Positions 44,849 through 54,603 are shown, numbered from the stretch's first letter. The stretch is 64,000 bases of DNA from Streptomyces klenkii (GCF_003626645.1 NZ_RBAM01000007.1:124001-188000), one strand, 5' to 3'. A program made the numbers and translations. The notes: generated from the letters alone by a model not told the origin.

Positions 44849-45678
44849 TGGGCCAGAAGGTTAACCCGCACGGGTTCCGGCTCGGCATCACCACGGACTT
44901 CAAGTCCCGTTGGTACGCCGACAAGCTGTACAAGGACTACGTCAAGGAAGACGTTGCCATTCGTCGCATGATGACGAAGGGCATGGAGCGCGCCGGTATC
45001 TCGAAGGTTGAGATCGAGCGCACCCGCGACCGCGTCCGCGTTGACATCCACACCGCTCGCCCGGGCATCGTCATCGGCCGCCGCGGCGCCGAGGCCGACC
45101 GCATCCGCGGTGAGCTGGAGAAGCTGACCGGCAAGCAGGTCCAGCTGAACATCCTCGAGGTCAAGAACCCCGAGGTTGACGCTCAGCTGGTGGCCCAGGC
45201 CGTCGCCGAGCAGCTGTCCTCCCGCGTCTCCTTCCGTCGCGCCATGCGTAAGAGCATGCAGTCGACGATGAAGGCCGGCGCCAAGGGCATCAAGATCCAG
45301 TGCGGTGGCCGTCTCGGCGGCGCCGAGATGTCCCGCTCGGAGTTCTACCGCGAGGGCCGTGTGCCCCTGCACACGCTCCGCGCGAACGTCGACTACGGCT
45401 TCTTCGAGGCCAAGACGACCTTCGGTCGCATCGGCGTCAAGGTCTGGATCTACAAGGGCGACGTCAAGAACATCGCCGAGGTCCGCGCCGAGAACGCTGC
45501 CGCCCGTGCGGGCAACCGCCCGTCGCGTGGTGGCGCCCAGGACCGCCCGGCCCGTGGTGGCCGTGGTGGCGAGCGTGGCGGCCGCGGCCGCAAGCCGCAG
45601 CAGAGCGCCGCTGCCGAGGCCCCCAAGGCCGAGGCCGCTGCCGCTGCTCCGGCTGAGTCCACCGGAACGGAGGCCTGA
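44848..45678 (+). CDS. rpsC: Ribosomal protein uS3 with Arg/Gly-rich tail
   Basis: Forms part of the mRNA entry channel and helicase of the 30S subunit. 276 residues: N-terminal domain, KH domain with [16 protein letters not shown] (about residues 70-85), and C-terminal domain to about residue 210. Beyond that is a low-complexity tail with [19 protein letters not shown]-type repeats and an Ala/Glu end, absent in E. coli (233 residues). The start overlaps the rplV stop. Confidence 0.97.
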   Translation: MGQKVNPHGFRLGITTDFKSRWYADKLYKDYVKEDVAIRRMMTKGMERAGISKVEIERTRDRVRVDIHTARPGIVIGRRGAEADRIRGELEKLTGKQVQLNILEVKNPEVDAQLVAQAVAEQLSSRVSFRRAMRKSMQSTMKAGAKGIKIQCGGRLGGAEMSRSEFYREGRVPLHTLRANVDYGFFEAKTTFGRIGVKVWIYKGDVKNIAEVRAENAAARAGNRPSRGGAQDRPARGGRGGERGGRGRKPQQSAAAEAPKAEAAAAAPAESTGTEA

Positions 45679-45683
45679 CCGAC

Positions 45684-46103
45684 ATGCTGATCCCTCGCAG
45701 GGTCAAGCACCGCAAGCAGCACCACCCCAAGCGGAACGGCATGGCCAAGGGTGGCACCGAGCTCGCCTTCGGTGAGTACGGCATCCAGGCCCTGACCCCG
45801 GCCTACGTGACGAACCGTCAGATCGAGTCCGCTCGTATCGCCATGACGCGTCACATCAAGCGTGGCGGCAAGGTGTGGATCAACATCTACCCGGACCGTC
45901 CGCTGACCAAGAAGCCGGCCGAAACCCGCATGGGTTCCGGTAAGGGTTCTCCGGAGTGGTGGATCGCGAACGTCAAGCCCGGTCGGGTGATGTTCGAGCT
46001 GTCTTTCCCGAACGAAAAGGTCGCTAAGGAGGCGCTCACCCGCGCCGCCCACAAGCTTCCGATGAAGTGCCGCATTGTTCGGCGCGAGGCAGGTGAGTCG
46101 TGA
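45684..46103 (+). CDS. rplP: Ribosomal protein uL16
   Basis: Organises the A-site region of the 50S subunit. 139 residues, [19 protein letters not shown] start, then [14 protein letters not shown] and the conserved loop [23 protein letters not shown]. It starts 5 bases after rpsC, and its stop overlaps the rpmC start by one base. Confidence 0.97.
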   Translation: MLIPRRVKHRKQHHPKRNGMAKGGTELAFGEYGIQALTPAYVTNRQIESARIAMTRHIKRGGKVWINIYPDRPLTKKPAETRMGSGKGSPEWWIANVKPGRVMFELSFPNEKVAKEALTRAAHKLPMKCRIVRREAGES

Positions 46104-46327
46104 TGGCCGCTGGTATCAAGGCGACCGAGCTGCGTGAGCTGAACGACGAGGACCTCGTCGCGAAGCTCCGTGAGGCCAAGGAAGAGCTGTTCAACCTCCG
46201 CTTCCAGGCGGCGACCGGGCAGCTTGAGAACCACGGTCGGCTCAAGTCCGTCCGTAAGGACATCGCCCGGATCTACACCCTGATGCGCGAGCGTGAGCTG
46301 GGCATCGAGACGGTGGAGAGCGCCTGA
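46103..46327 (+). CDS. rpmC: Ribosomal protein uL29
   Basis: Small two-helix protein near the tunnel exit. 74 residues with [27 protein letters not shown] and [22 protein letters not shown] 46103 shares its A with the rplP stop (TGATG); a GTG one codon earlier is possible. The stop overlaps the rpsQ ATG. Confidence 0.96.
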   Translation: MAAGIKATELRELNDEDLVAKLREAKEELFNLRFQAATGQLENHGRLKSVRKDIARIYTLMRERELGIETVESA

Positions 46328-46608
46328 TGAGCGAGAAGAATGTGACTGAGACGAACCAGCGCGGTTTCCGCAAGACCCGTGAGGGTCTCGTCGTCAGCGA
46401 CAAGATGGACAAGACCGTCGTCGTCGCTGTCGAGGACCGTGTCAAGCACGCTCTGTACGGCAAGGTCATCCGCCGTACGAACAAGCTCAAGGCGCACGAC
46501 GAGCAGAACGCTGCCGGCGTCGGCGACCGCGTCCTCATCATGGAGACGCGTCCGCTGTCGGCGAGCAAGCGCTGGCGCATCGTCGAGATCCTCGAGAAGG
46601 CCAAGTAA
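46327..46608 (+). CDS. rpsQ: Ribosomal protein uS17
   Basis: Primary 16S rRNA-binding protein with an OB fold. 93 residues with the signature [29 protein letters not shown] and a C-terminal [25 protein letters not shown] overlaps the rpmC stop. Last gene of the S10 operon; 105 bases with two hairpins follow. Confidence 0.97.
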   Translation: MSEKNVTETNQRGFRKTREGLVVSDKMDKTVVVAVEDRVKHALYGKVIRRTNKLKAHDEQNAAGVGDRVLIMETRPLSASKRWRIVEILEKAK

Positions 46609-46611
46609 TTA

Positions 46612-46680
46612 CCTGAGGGGATTCCCTCTCAGGCCAGTTCCGCCAGGCTCGGCGTGGGGCCCTCACTCCGGTGAGGCCCC
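46612..46680 (+). other. Two hairpins between rpsQ and rplN
   Basis: First hairpin 46612-46633: CCTGAGGGG/CCTCTCAGG with one G-T pair and ATTC loop. Second 46656-46680: GGGGC-(C bulge)-CTCAC with GTGAG-GCCCC and TCCG loop. No T tract follows. They mark the S10/spc boundary and may be processing sites or a weak attenuator. Confidence 0.6.
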
Positions 46681-46713
46681 CGCCGGGAACCGGCAGACGA
46701 TCAGGAGATAGAC

Positions 46714-47082
46714 GTGATCCAGCAGGAGTCGCGACTTCGGGTCGCCGACAACACTGGTGCCAAGGAGATCCTTTGCATCCGTGTTCTCGGTGGTTCGGGT
46801 CGCCGCTACGCGGGCATCGGTGACGTCATCGTCGCCACCGTCAAGGACGCGATCCCCGGTGGCAACGTGAAGAAGGGTGACGTCATCAAGGCCGTCATCG
46901 TTCGCACCGTCAAGGAGCGCCGCCGTCCGGATGGCTCGTACATCCGTTTCGACGAGAACGCCGCTGTCGTTCTCAAGAACGACGGTGACCCCCGCGGCAC
47001 CCGTATCTTCGGCCCCGTGGGCCGAGAGCTGCGCGAGAAGAAGTTCATGAAGATCGTCTCGCTCGCGCCGGAGGTGCTGTAA
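46714..47082 (+). CDS. rplN: Ribosomal protein uL14
   Basis: Large-subunit interface protein next to L19. 122 residues, [18 protein letters not shown] start and [20 protein letters not shown] end. GTG start with CAGGAGATAGAC upstream. First gene of the spc segment; rplX starts 3 bases after its stop. Confidence 0.97.
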   Translation: MIQQESRLRVADNTGAKEILCIRVLGGSGRRYAGIGDVIVATVKDAIPGGNVKKGDVIKAVIVRTVKERRRPDGSYIRFDENAAVVLKNDGDPRGTRIFGPVGRELREKKFMKIVSLAPEVL

Positions 47083-47085
47083 CCG

Positions 47086-47409
47086 ATGAAGATCAAGAAG
47101 GGCGACCTGGTCCAGGTCATCACCGGTAAGGACAAGGGCAAGCAGGGCAAGGTCATCGTGGCCATGCCCAGCGAGAACCGCGTCCTCGTCGAGGGTGTCA
47201 ACCGGGTCAAGAAGCACACCAAGGCCGGCCAGACCGCTCGCGGTTCGAAGACCGGCGGCATCGTGACGACCGAGGCCCCGATCCACGTGAGCAACGTTCA
47301 GCTCGTCGTGGAGAAGGACGGCAAGAAGGTCGTCACCCGCGTCGGTTACCGCTTCGACGACAACGGCAACAAGATCCGCGTTGCCAAGCGCACCGGTGAG
47401 GACATCTGA
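47086..47409 (+). CDS. rplX: Ribosomal protein uL24
   Basis: Assembly initiator of the 50S subunit with a KOW domain ([20 protein letters not shown], residues 4-23). 107 residues. Its stop overlaps the rplE ATG (TGATGA). Confidence 0.97.
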   Translation: MKIKKGDLVQVITGKDKGKQGKVIVAMPSENRVLVEGVNRVKKHTKAGQTARGSKTGGIVTTEAPIHVSNVQLVVEKDGKKVVTRVGYRFDDNGNKIRVAKRTGEDI

Positions 47410-47969
47410 TGACTGCCACCACCAACGCGCCGCGTCTGAAGCTGCGCTACCGCGAAGAGATCATCGGCAAGCTGCGTGAGGAGTTCTCCTACGAGAACAT
47501 CATGCAGGTTCCCGGCCTCACCAAGATCGTGGTCAACATGGGTGTGGGCGACGCCGCCCGCGACTCCAAGCTGATCGAGGGCGCCATCCGCGACCTCACC
47601 ACGATCACCGGCCAGAAGCCCGCCGTCACCAAGGCTCGCAAGTCCATCGCGCAGTTCAAGCTGCGTGAGGGCCAGCCGATCGGCGCCCACGTCACCCTCC
47701 GCGGTGACCGCATGTGGGAGTTCCTGGACCGCACCCTGTCGCTCGCGCTGCCGCGCATCCGCGACTTCCGTGGTCTGTCCCCGAAGCAGTTCGACGGTCG
47801 GGGCAACTACACCTTCGGTCTCACGGAGCAGGTCATGTTCCACGAGATCGACCAGGACAAGATCGACCGCGTCCGGGGTATGGACATCACCGTGGTGACC
47901 ACGGCGACCAACGACGACGAGGGCCGCGCCCTCCTTCGTCACCTCGGCTTCCCGTTCAAGGAGGCGTAA
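47409..47969 (+). CDS. rplE: Ribosomal protein uL5
   Basis: Binds 5S rRNA and contacts P-site tRNA. 186 residues; [23 protein letters not shown]-type segment [16 protein letters not shown], and [20 protein letters not shown] are diagnostic. Start overlaps rplX. rpsN starts 5 bases after its stop. Confidence 0.97.
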   Translation: MTATTNAPRLKLRYREEIIGKLREEFSYENIMQVPGLTKIVVNMGVGDAARDSKLIEGAIRDLTTITGQKPAVTKARKSIAQFKLREGQPIGAHVTLRGDRMWEFLDRTLSLALPRIRDFRGLSPKQFDGRGNYTFGLTEQVMFHEIDQDKIDRVRGMDITVVTTATNDDEGRALLRHLGFPFKEA

Positions 47970-47974
47970 GCGAG

Positions 47975-48160
47975 ATGGCGAAGAAGTCTCTGATTGCCAA
48001 GGCTGCTCGCAAGCCCAAGTTCGGTGTGCGCGCGTACACCCGCTGCCAGCGCTGCGGCCGTCCGCACTCCGTGTACCGCAAGTTCGGCCTCTGCCGCGTG
48101 TGCCTTCGTGAGATGGCTCACCGTGGCGAGCTGCCGGGCGTGACCAAGAGCTCCTGGTAA
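47975..48160 (+). CDS. rpsN: Ribosomal protein uS14, zinc-binding short form
   Basis: Small-subunit head protein, 61 residues, type Z: zinc-binding Cys pairs C24/C27 (TRCQRCGRP) and C40/C43 (GLCRVCLRE). Actinobacteria usually keep a longer zinc-free paralogue elsewhere. [16 protein letters not shown] start; upstream AAGGAGGCGTAAGCG gives a good ribosome-binding site. Confidence 0.97.
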   Translation: MAKKSLIAKAARKPKFGVRAYTRCQRCGRPHSVYRKFGLCRVCLREMAHRGELPGVTKSSW

Positions 48161-48422
48161 TACCCACCCGTCGCCCAACCACCGCCCCTCAAGGGCGTTC
48201 TGGCGAACGGCGACATTTTCGGTGGGTTGACCAGGGCTCTCGGTAAGCATCAAGGACGGTGGGGCCCGGCCCGGCACTCGCGTAGAGTTGCAGGGTTGGG
48301 TGCCCGCCGCCCATGACCGTCTTACTACGCCGTAGGTCCCCGCACCGCACCCGCCCCGACTCAGTTCGGGGAGAGGGATGGCGCACATAGGAAACCCCGG
48401 CGAGAGAGGCCGAAGGCCAAAC
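48161..48422 (+). other. Unusually long spc-operon gap rpsN-rpsH
   Basis: 262 bases where neighbouring genes are separated by a few bases or overlap. Contains a small CGCCC/GGGCG hairpin after rpsN, a TTGACC at 48227-48232, a TAGAGT -10-like box at 48283-48288 (without a paired -35) and a CGAACTGA-type GC-rich leader. No gene is supported. An internal promoter for rpsH onward is possible. Confidence 0.5.
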
Positions 48423-48821
48423 ATGACCATGACCGATCCGATCGCAGACATGCTGACCCGTCTGCGGAACGCGAACTCGGCTTACCACGACACCGTGGCC
48501 ATGCCCCACAGCAAGATCAAGGCGCACATCGCCGAGATCCTGCAGCAGGAGGGCTACATCGCCGGCTGGAAGGTCGAGGACGCCGAGGTTGGCAAGAGCC
48601 TCGTCATCGACCTGAAGTTCGGTCCGAACCGCGAGCGCTCCATTGCGGGCATCAAGCGGATCTCGAAGCCGGGCCTGCGTGTCTACGCAAAGTCCACCAA
48701 CCTGCCGAAGGTCCTCGGCGGCCTGGGCGTGGCGATCATCTCCACGTCCCACGGTCTCCTGACCGGCCAGCAGGCCAGCAAGAAGGGCGTGGGTGGGGAA
48801 GTCCTCGCCTACGTCTGGTAA
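48423..48821 (+). CDS. rpsH: Ribosomal protein uS8
   Basis: Central-domain assembly protein; in E. coli the repressor of the spc operon. 132 residues, [18 protein letters not shown] start, and the C-terminal [34 protein letters not shown] 48423 follows GAGGCCGAAGGCC; a second ATG two codons in is possible. Confidence 0.97.
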   Translation: MTMTDPIADMLTRLRNANSAYHDTVAMPHSKIKAHIAEILQQEGYIAGWKVEDAEVGKSLVIDLKFGPNRERSIAGIKRISKPGLRVYAKSTNLPKVLGGLGVAIISTSHGLLTGQQASKKGVGGEVLAYVW

Positions 48822-48843
48822 CCAGGGAACGGAGGAATAGCCA

Positions 48844-49383
48844 ATGTCGCGTATTGGACGGCTGCCCATCCAGGTTCCCGCTGGTGTGGACGTCACCATC
48901 GATGGCCGTACGGTGCACGTGAAGGGCCCCAAGGGTTCCCTCACGCACGCCGTTGCCGCGCCCATCGAGATCGCTAAGGCCGAGGACGGCACCCTTGTCG
49001 TCTCTCGTCCGAACGACGAGCGTCAGAACAAGGCCCTGCACGGCCTGTCCCGCACGCTGGTGGCGAACATGATCACCGGCGTGACCGCGGGCTACAGCAA
49101 GGCTCTCGAGATCAGCGGTGTCGGTTACCGCGTCCAGGCGAAGGGCTCCAACCTGGAGTTCTCCCTGGGCTACAGCCACCCGATCCTGATCGAGGCGCCC
49201 GAGGGCATCACCTTCAAGGTCGAGTCGCCCACGAAGCTCAGCGTCGAGGGCATCGACAAGCAGAAGGTCGGCGAGGTCGCGGCGAACATCCGCAAGCTGC
49301 GGAAGCCCGACCCGTACAAGGCCAAGGGCGTCAAGTACGCCGGCGAGGTCATCCGCCGCAAGGTCGGAAAGGCTGGTAAGTAA
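48844..49383 (+). CDS. rplF: Ribosomal protein uL6
   Basis: Near the factor-binding site of the 50S subunit. 179 residues, two similar domains; [17 protein letters not shown] start, C-terminal signature [32 protein letters not shown] precedes the ATG. Confidence 0.97.
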   Translation: MSRIGRLPIQVPAGVDVTIDGRTVHVKGPKGSLTHAVAAPIEIAKAEDGTLVVSRPNDERQNKALHGLSRTLVANMITGVTAGYSKALEISGVGYRVQAKGSNLEFSLGYSHPILIEAPEGITFKVESPTKLSVEGIDKQKVGEVAANIRKLRKPDPYKAKGVKYAGEVIRRKVGKAGK

Positions 49384-49386
49384 GCC

Positions 49387-49770
49387 ATGGCATACGGTGT
49401 GAAGATCGCCAAGGGCGACGCTTACAAGCGTGCCGCCAAGGCCCGCCGCCATGTCCGCATTCGCAAGAACGTGTCGGGTACGGCGGAGCGTCCGCGCCTC
49501 GTCGTGACCCGCTCGAACCGCGGTATCACCGCTCAGGTCATCGACGACATCAAGGGTCACACCCTGGCGTCGGCGTCGAACCTGGACGCTTCGATCCGTG
49601 GTGGCGAGGGCGACAAGTCCGCGCAGGCCAAGCAGGTCGGTGCCCTGGTCGCCGAGCGTGCGAAGGCCGCCGGTGTCGAGGCCGTCGTGTTCGACCGTGG
49701 TGGCAACAGGTACGCCGGGCGCATTGCCGCTCTGGCTGACGCCGCCCGCGAAGCCGGGCTGAAGTTCTAA
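49387..49770 (+). CDS. rplR: Ribosomal protein uL18
   Basis: Binds 5S rRNA with uL5. 127 residues with basic N-terminus ([19 protein letters not shown]) and [27 protein letters not shown] end. It lies 3 bases after rplF, with GGTAAG overlapping the rplF end. Confidence 0.97.
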   Translation: MAYGVKIAKGDAYKRAAKARRHVRIRKNVSGTAERPRLVVTRSNRGITAQVIDDIKGHTLASASNLDASIRGGEGDKSAQAKQVGALVAERAKAAGVEAVVFDRGGNRYAGRIAALADAAREAGLKF

Positions 49771-49816
49771 GCCCCGGTTCCGGAGCTAGCGGACGTAACA
49801 GAGAGAGGTAAATCCA

Positions 49817-50419
49817 ATGGCTGGACCCCAGCGCCGCGGAAGCGGTGCCGGTGGCGGCGAGCGGCGGGACCGGAAGGGTCGCGACGGTGGCGCTGCCGCC
49901 GAGAAGACCGCGTACGTTGAGCGCGTAGTCGCGATCAACCGCGTCGCCAAGGTTGTCAAGGGTGGTCGTCGCTTCAGCTTCACCGCGCTCGTCGTGGTGG
50001 GTGACGGTGACGGCACCGTGGGTGTCGGTTACGGCAAGGCCAAGGAAGTTCCGGCTGCCATCGCCAAGGGCGTGGAAGAGGCCAAGAAGAACTTCTTCAA
50101 GGTCCCCCGTATCCAGGGCACCATCCCGCACCCGATCCAGGGCGAGAAGGCCGCGGGCGTCGTCCTGCTCAAGCCGGCTTCCCCCGGTACCGGTGTTATC
50201 GCCGGTGGCCCGGTGCGTGCCGTGCTCGAGTGCGCCGGCGTTCACGACATCCTGTCGAAGTCGCTCGGTTCTTCGAACCCGATCAACATCGTGCACGCCA
50301 CGGTGACGGCCCTCCAGGGACTCTCCCGTCCCGAGGAGATCGCCGCCCGTCGTGGCCTGCCGCTGGAGGACGTTGCTCCCGCCGCTCTGCTGCGGGCGCG
50401 TGCAGGGGCGGGTGCGTAA
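49817..50419 (+). CDS. rpsE: Ribosomal protein uS5
   Basis: Accuracy (ram) protein of the 30S subunit and classical spectinomycin-resistance locus. 200 residues: Gly/Arg-rich N-terminus, [40 protein letters not shown] and [16 protein letters not shown]. The spectinomycin loop ([10 protein letters not shown]) is wild-type. AGAGAGGTAAATCC precedes the ATG. Stop overlaps rpmD. Confidence 0.97.
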   Translation: MAGPQRRGSGAGGGERRDRKGRDGGAAAEKTAYVERVVAINRVAKVVKGGRRFSFTALVVVGDGDGTVGVGYGKAKEVPAAIAKGVEEAKKNFFKVPRIQGTIPHPIQGEKAAGVVLLKPASPGTGVIAGGPVRAVLECAGVHDILSKSLGSSNPINIVHATVTALQGLSRPEEIAARRGLPLEDVAPAALLRARAGAGA

Positions 50420-50601
50420 TGGCTCGCCTCAAGGTCACGCAGGTCAAGTCCTACATCGGTAGCAAGCAGAACCACCGCGACACCCTGCGTTCGCTCGGGC
50501 TCAAGCGCCTGAACGACGTGGTTGTCAAGGAGGACCGTCCCGAGATCCGCGGCATGGTGCAGACCGTCCGCCACCTCGTGACGGTTGAGGAGGTCGACTG
50601 A
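50419..50601 (+). CDS. rpmD: Ribosomal protein uL30
   Basis: 60-residue large-subunit protein: [52 protein letters not shown] overlaps the rpsE stop (TAATG); rplO begins 1 base after its stop. Confidence 0.96.
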   Translation: MARLKVTQVKSYIGSKQNHRDTLRSLGLKRLNDVVVKEDRPEIRGMVQTVRHLVTVEEVD

Positions 50602-50602
50602 C

Positions 50603-51058
50603 ATGGCGGAGAACAACCCGCTGAAGGTCCACAACCTCCGTCCTGCCCCGGGCGCCAAGACCGCCAAGACCCGTGTGGGTCGTGGTGAGGCGTCCAAGGG
50701 TAAGACCGCAGGTCGTGGTACCAAGGGCACCAAGGCCCGTTACCAGGTTCCGCAGCGCTTCGAGGGTGGGCAGATGCCCCTCCACATGCGCCTGCCGAAG
50801 CTCAAGGGCTTCAAGAACCCGTTCCGCACCGAGTTCCAGGTCGTGAACCTGGACAAGCTGGCCGCGCTCTACCCGCAGGGTGGCGAGGTCACGGTGGCCG
50901 ACCTGGTCGCCAAGGGTGCGGTGCGCAAGAACCAGCTCGTCAAGGTCCTGGGCCAGGGCGAGATCTCCGTGGCGCTGCAGGTTTCGGTTGACGCCGTTTC
51001 CGCCTCCGCCAAGGAGAAGATTGCCGCTGCCGGCGGCACCGTCACCGAGCTCGTCTGA
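50603..51058 (+). CDS. rplO: Ribosomal protein uL15
   Basis: Late assembly protein with a long basic N-terminal extension ([21 protein letters not shown], in two runs around residues 20-40) and a globular C-terminal domain ending in [10 protein letters not shown]. 151 residues. The ATG follows TTGAGGAGGTCGACTGAC. Last r-protein gene before the terminator that separates it from secY. Confidence 0.97.
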   Translation: MAENNPLKVHNLRPAPGAKTAKTRVGRGEASKGKTAGRGTKGTKARYQVPQRFEGGQMPLHMRLPKLKGFKNPFRTEFQVVNLDKLAALYPQGGEVTVADLVAKGAVRKNQLVKVLGQGEISVALQVSVDAVSASAKEKIAAAGGTVTELV

Positions 51059-51072
51059 GCTCGTTGAACTGA

Positions 51073-51108
51073 CAACCGGGGATGTCCCAAAAGGGGCATC
51101 CCCGGTTG
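51073..51108 (+). terminator. Terminator between rplO and secY
   Basis: 16-bp stem with one G-T pair (CAACCGGGGATGTCCC / GGGGCATCCCCGGTTG) and AAAA loop, 14 bases after rplO; only a weak T run follows. secY therefore probably has its own promoter. Confidence 0.85.
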
Positions 51109-51159
51109 GTCGTTCCAAGGGGGGCACGGTCGCCGGTAAGGTGGCGTGCACTGTTAACC

Positions 51160-51247
51160 TCCGCGCGGCCTGTGTCCGCGCGGATTTTGACTGATAAGTA
51201 ATCGTCGATCCTCAAGACCGTCACCTCTCGCGTGGCAACGTGAGAGG
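51160..51247 (+). promoter_or_regulatory. secY leader hairpins
   Basis: Hairpin 1 (51160-51184) is TCCGCGCGG/CCGCGCGGA with a 7-base loop followed by TTTTG, terminator-like. Hairpin 2 (51224-51247) is a 10-bp stem, CCTCTCGCGT with ACGTGAGAGG and GGCA loop. It ends 3 bases before the AGGAGG ribosome-binding site of secY. Suggestive of attenuation or translational control of secY-adk-map. Confidence 0.5.
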
Positions 51248-51260
51248 CGCAGGAGGCACC

Positions 51261-52574
51261 GTGCTCACCGCGTTCGCCCGGGCGTTCAAGACGCCCGACC
51301 TGCGCAAGAAGCTGCTGTTCACGCTGGGCATCATGGTGCTCTTCCGGCTCGGTGCTCATGTACCGGTGCCGGGCGTCGACTACCGCAATGTCCAGATGTG
51401 CATGGACCAGACCAAGAGTGGTCAGGGACTCTTCGGCCTCGTGAACATGTTCAGTGGTGGCGCGCTGCTGCAGATCACGATCTTTGCGCTCGGGATCATG
51501 CCGTACATCACGGCGAGCATCATCCTGCAGCTCCTGACCGTCGTCATCCCACGGCTGGAAGCCCTCAAGAAGGAGGGTCAGTCGGGACAGGCAAAGATCA
51601 CGCAGTACACGCGTTATCTGACCGTGGCTCTTGCGATCCTTCAGGGCACCGGCCTGGTCGCCACGGCCCGCAGCGGTGCTCTGTTCGGGGGCTGCACCGT
51701 CGGGAACCAGATCGTTCCCAACCAGTCGATCTTCACCACCGTCGTCATGGTCATCACCATGACCGCCGGTACCGCGCTGATCATGTGGCTCGGTGAGCTC
51801 ATCACCGACCGCGGCATCGGCAACGGCATGTCGATCCTGATGTTCACCTCCATCGCCGCCGGCTTCCCGACCGCCCTGTGGGCGATCAAGCTGCAGGGCA
51901 GCCTGATGGGCGGCTGGCTGGAGTTCTCGCTGGTCATCCTCTGCGGCCTGGCCATGGTCGCGCTCGTCGTCTTCGTCGAGCAGGCCCAGCGCCGGATCCC
52001 CGTGCAGTACGCCAAGCGCATGATCGGCCGCCGTTCCTACGGCGGCACGTCCACCTACATCCCGCTCAAGGTGAACCAGGCGGGTGTGATCCCCGTCATC
52101 TTCGCTTCGTCGCTGCTCTACATCCCGGCGCTGCTCGTGCAGTTCACCGGGTCGAAGGCGGACTGGGCGGAGTGGATCCAGCGCAATCTGGTCAAGGGTG
52201 ACCACCCGATCTACATGGTCACCTACTTCCTGCTGATCGTTTTCTTCGCCTTCTTCTACGTCGCCATCTCCTTCAACCCCGAAGAAGTTGCCGACAACAT
52301 GAAGAAGTATGGTGGGTTCATCCCGGGCATCCGGGCGGGTCGTCCCACCGCGGAGTACCTGAGCTACGTGCTGAACCGCATCACGTGGCCGGGCTCTCTC
52401 TACCTGGGCCTGATCGCCCTGGTGCCCACGGTGGCGCTGGTCACACTCAACGCGAACCAGAACTTCCCGTTCGGCGGAACCAGCATCCTGATCATCGTGG
52501 GTGTCGGTCTGGAGACTGTGAAGCAGATCGAGAGCCAGCTTCAGCAGCGCAACTACGAAGGGTTCCTCCGCTGA
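51261..52574 (+). CDS. secY: Preprotein translocase subunit SecY
   Basis: Channel-forming subunit of the Sec translocon, ten transmembrane helices. 437 residues with the family motifs FRLGAHVPVPGVD, GGALLQITIFALGIMPYITASIILQLL, the cytosolic loop VFVEQAQRRIPVQYAKRM and the C-terminal GGTSILIIVGVGLETVKQIESQL. The GTG at 51261 follows GCAGGAGGCACC; the frame upstream adds only a short non-homologous piece. Its stop overlaps the adk ATG. Confidence 0.97.
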   Translation: MLTAFARAFKTPDLRKKLLFTLGIMVLFRLGAHVPVPGVDYRNVQMCMDQTKSGQGLFGLVNMFSGGALLQITIFALGIMPYITASIILQLLTVVIPRLEALKKEGQSGQAKITQYTRYLTVALAILQGTGLVATARSGALFGGCTVGNQIVPNQSIFTTVVMVITMTAGTALIMWLGELITDRGIGNGMSILMFTSIAAGFPTALWAIKLQGSLMGGWLEFSLVILCGLAMVALVVFVEQAQRRIPVQYAKRMIGRRSYGGTSTYIPLKVNQAGVIPVIFASSLLYIPALLVQFTGSKADWAEWIQRNLVKGDHPIYMVTYFLLIVFFAFFYVAISFNPEEVADNMKKYGGFIPGIRAGRPTAEYLSYVLNRITWPGSLYLGLIALVPTVALVTLNANQNFPFGGTSILIIVGVGLETVKQIESQLQQRNYEGFLR

Positions 52575-53224
52575 TGCGAATCGTCCTCGTCGGGCCGCCC
52601 GGCGCCGGCAAGGGTACGCAGGCCGCGTACCTTGCCAAGAACCTCGCGATCCCGCACATCTCGACGGGCGACCTCTTCCGGGCGAACATCAGCCAGGGCA
52701 CGCCCCTGGGCCAGAAGGCCCAGGAGTACATGCGGGCCGGCCAGCTCGTGCCGGACGAGGTCACCATCGGCATGGCCAAGGACCGCATGTCGCAGCCGGA
52801 CGCCGGCCACGGCTTCCTGCTCGACGGCTTCCCGCGGAACCTCGCCCAGGCCGAGGCGCTGGACGCCATCCTCAAGGCCGACGACCTCAAGCTGGACGCC
52901 GTCCTGGACCTGGAGGTCCCGGAGGACGAGGTCGTCAAGCGGATCGCCGGTCGCCGGATGTGCCGCAAGGACAGCTCGCACATCTTCCACGCGATCTACA
53001 ACCCGCCGGCCGTGGAGGGTGTCTGCGACACCTGCGGCGGCGAGCTGTACCAGCGCGAGGACGACAGCGAGGAGACCGTCCGCCGTCGGCTGGAGGTCTA
53101 CCACAGCGAGACCGAGCCGATCATCGACTACTACAAGGCCCAGGGCCTCGTGGTGACGATCTCGGCCCTCGGCAAGGTCACCGAGGTCACGGAGCGGGCG
53201 ATGAGCGCGCTCGACCGCGGCTAA
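52574..53224 (+). CDS. adk: Adenylate kinase
   Basis: Interconverts ATP+AMP and 2 ADP. 216 residues, long-lid form: P-loop GPPGAGKGT (residues 7-15), AMP-binding ISTGDLFRANI, DGFPRNLAQAEAL, and a lid with C-x10-20 and CDTCGGELYQRED. The lid keeps the second Cys pair, but the first has one Cys plus His (MCRKDSSHIFH). ATG overlaps the secY stop. Followed by a terminator. Confidence 0.97.
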   Translation: MRIVLVGPPGAGKGTQAAYLAKNLAIPHISTGDLFRANISQGTPLGQKAQEYMRAGQLVPDEVTIGMAKDRMSQPDAGHGFLLDGFPRNLAQAEALDAILKADDLKLDAVLDLEVPEDEVVKRIAGRRMCRKDSSHIFHAIYNPPAVEGVCDTCGGELYQREDDSEETVRRRLEVYHSETEPIIDYYKAQGLVVTISALGKVTEVTERAMSALDRG

Positions 53225-53240
53225 GCCTTTTGCAGCCAGG

Positions 53241-53280
53241 ACTACGGCCGCGGTGCCCCCAGGGGCACCGCGGCCGTAGT
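53241..53280 (+). terminator. Terminator after adk
   Basis: Perfect 19-bp inverted repeat (ACTACGGCCGCGGTGCCCC and its complement) separated by CA, then GTTGTTACC; 17 bases after adk. Confidence 0.9.
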
Positions 53281-53324
53281 GTTGTTACCCGAGTCGGACC
53301 GCAGTCCCAGAAAGGCACCACCCC

Positions 53325-54161
53325 ATGGTCGAGATCAAGACCGCCGAGCAGATCGCGAAGATGCGCGAGGCGGGGCTGGTCGTGGCCGCCATCCACGCGG
53401 CCACCCGGGAGGCGGCCGTGCCGGGTGCCACGACCAAGGACCTGGACGAGGTCGCCCGCAAGGTGATCGCCGAGCACGGCGCCAAGTCGAACTTCCTCGG
53501 GTACGGCGGCTTCCCCGCCACCATCTGCACCTCGGTGAACGAGGTCGTCGTCCACGGCATCCCGGACGAGAAGACGGTCCTCAAGGACGGCGACATCATC
53601 TCGATCGACGCCGGCGCCATCATCGACGGCTGGCACGGCGACGCGGCCTTCACGGCCTTCGTGGGCACCGGTCACGCTCCGGAGCTGCTGGAGCTCTCCC
53701 GGGTGACCGAGGAGTCCATGTGGGCCGGCATCGCCGCCGTGAAGAACGGCAACCGCCTGGTGGACATCTCCCGGGCCATCGAGGGCTACATCCGCCGCCA
53801 GCCCCGCCCGGCCACCGGCAAGTACGGGATCATCGAGGACTACGGCGGCCACGGCATCGGCTCCGAGATGCACATGGACCCCCACCTGCTGAACTACGTC
53901 TCCCGCAAGCGCGGCAAGGGCCCCAAGCTCGTCCCGGGATTCTGCATCGCCATCGAGCCCATGGTGAGCCTCGGCACGGCCCGTACGCACGTCCTGGAGG
54001 ACGACTGGACGGTCCTCACGGACGACATGTCCTGGTCCTCCCACTGGGAGCACTCCGTCGCCCTGACGGAGGAAGGCCCGCTCGTCCTGACGGCCGTGGA
54101 CGGCGGCAAGGCGAAGCTGGCGGAATACGGCGTCACGGCGGCTCCCGACCCCCTGGCGTGA
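53325..54161 (+). CDS. map: Methionine aminopeptidase, type I
   Basis: Removes the initiator methionine from nascent proteins. 278 residues with metal ligands D95 (SIDAGAI), D106 (WHGDAAF), H176 (GGHGIGSEMH), E211 (AIEPM) and E249/E250 (TEEGP). The ATG follows CCAGAAAGGCACC. It lies after the adk terminator and before infA. Streptomyces usually have more than one map gene; this is the ribosomal-cluster copy. Confidence 0.96.
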   Translation: MVEIKTAEQIAKMREAGLVVAAIHAATREAAVPGATTKDLDEVARKVIAEHGAKSNFLGYGGFPATICTSVNEVVVHGIPDEKTVLKDGDIISIDAGAIIDGWHGDAAFTAFVGTGHAPELLELSRVTEESMWAGIAAVKNGNRLVDISRAIEGYIRRQPRPATGKYGIIEDYGGHGIGSEMHMDPHLLNYVSRKRGKGPKLVPGFCIAIEPMVSLGTARTHVLEDDWTVLTDDMSWSSHWEHSVALTEEGPLVLTAVDGGKAKLAEYGVTAAPDPLA

Positions 54162-54203
54162 CCGCCGGTTAAGGATCACTGCGGCCGGGCAGTCACCCCT
54201 GGA

Positions 54204-54233
54204 TTAGTCTTTCGGGTTGCCCTGACGTAGACT
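54204..54233 (+). promoter_or_regulatory. Candidate infA promoter
   Basis: TTAGTC (54204-54209), 18-bp spacer, TAGACT (54228-54233). A start near 54240 would give an 85-nt leader. Confidence 0.45.
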
Positions 54234-54324
54234 GACGCGTCGGCTCTCGTGTATCCGCATGCCTTCGTACTGATGGCACGCACATACGAGAGTTGATCAA
54301 GGTAGCCGATTCGAAAGGCGAAGC

Positions 54325-54546
54325 GTGGCCAAGAAGCAAGGTGCCATCGAGATCGAGGGCACCGTGATCGAGTCTCTGCCGAACGCAATGTTCAAGGTGG
54401 AGCTCCAGAACGGTCACAAGGTCCTCGCGCACATCAGCGGCAAGATGCGTATGCACTACATCCGCATCCTTCCGGATGACCGGGTCGTCGTGGAGCTCTC
54501 TCCGTACGACCTGACGCGTGGCCGGATCGTCTACCGCTACAAGTAG
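54325..54546 (+). CDS. infA: Translation initiation factor IF-1
   Basis: Small OB-fold factor occupying the A site during initiation. 73 residues; [41 protein letters not shown] and [15 protein letters not shown] start, with CGAAAGGCGAAGC upstream. Starts the infA-rpmJ-rpsM-rpsK-rpoA-rplQ segment. Confidence 0.98.
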   Translation: MAKKQGAIEIEGTVIESLPNAMFKVELQNGHKVLAHISGKMRMHYIRILPDDRVVVELSPYDLTRGRIVYRYK

Positions 54547-54603
54547 ATCTTGTCGCCGCCCCGGTTTTCGGGGTGACGGCACTGACCCGGAGAACCTCAC
54601 ACC

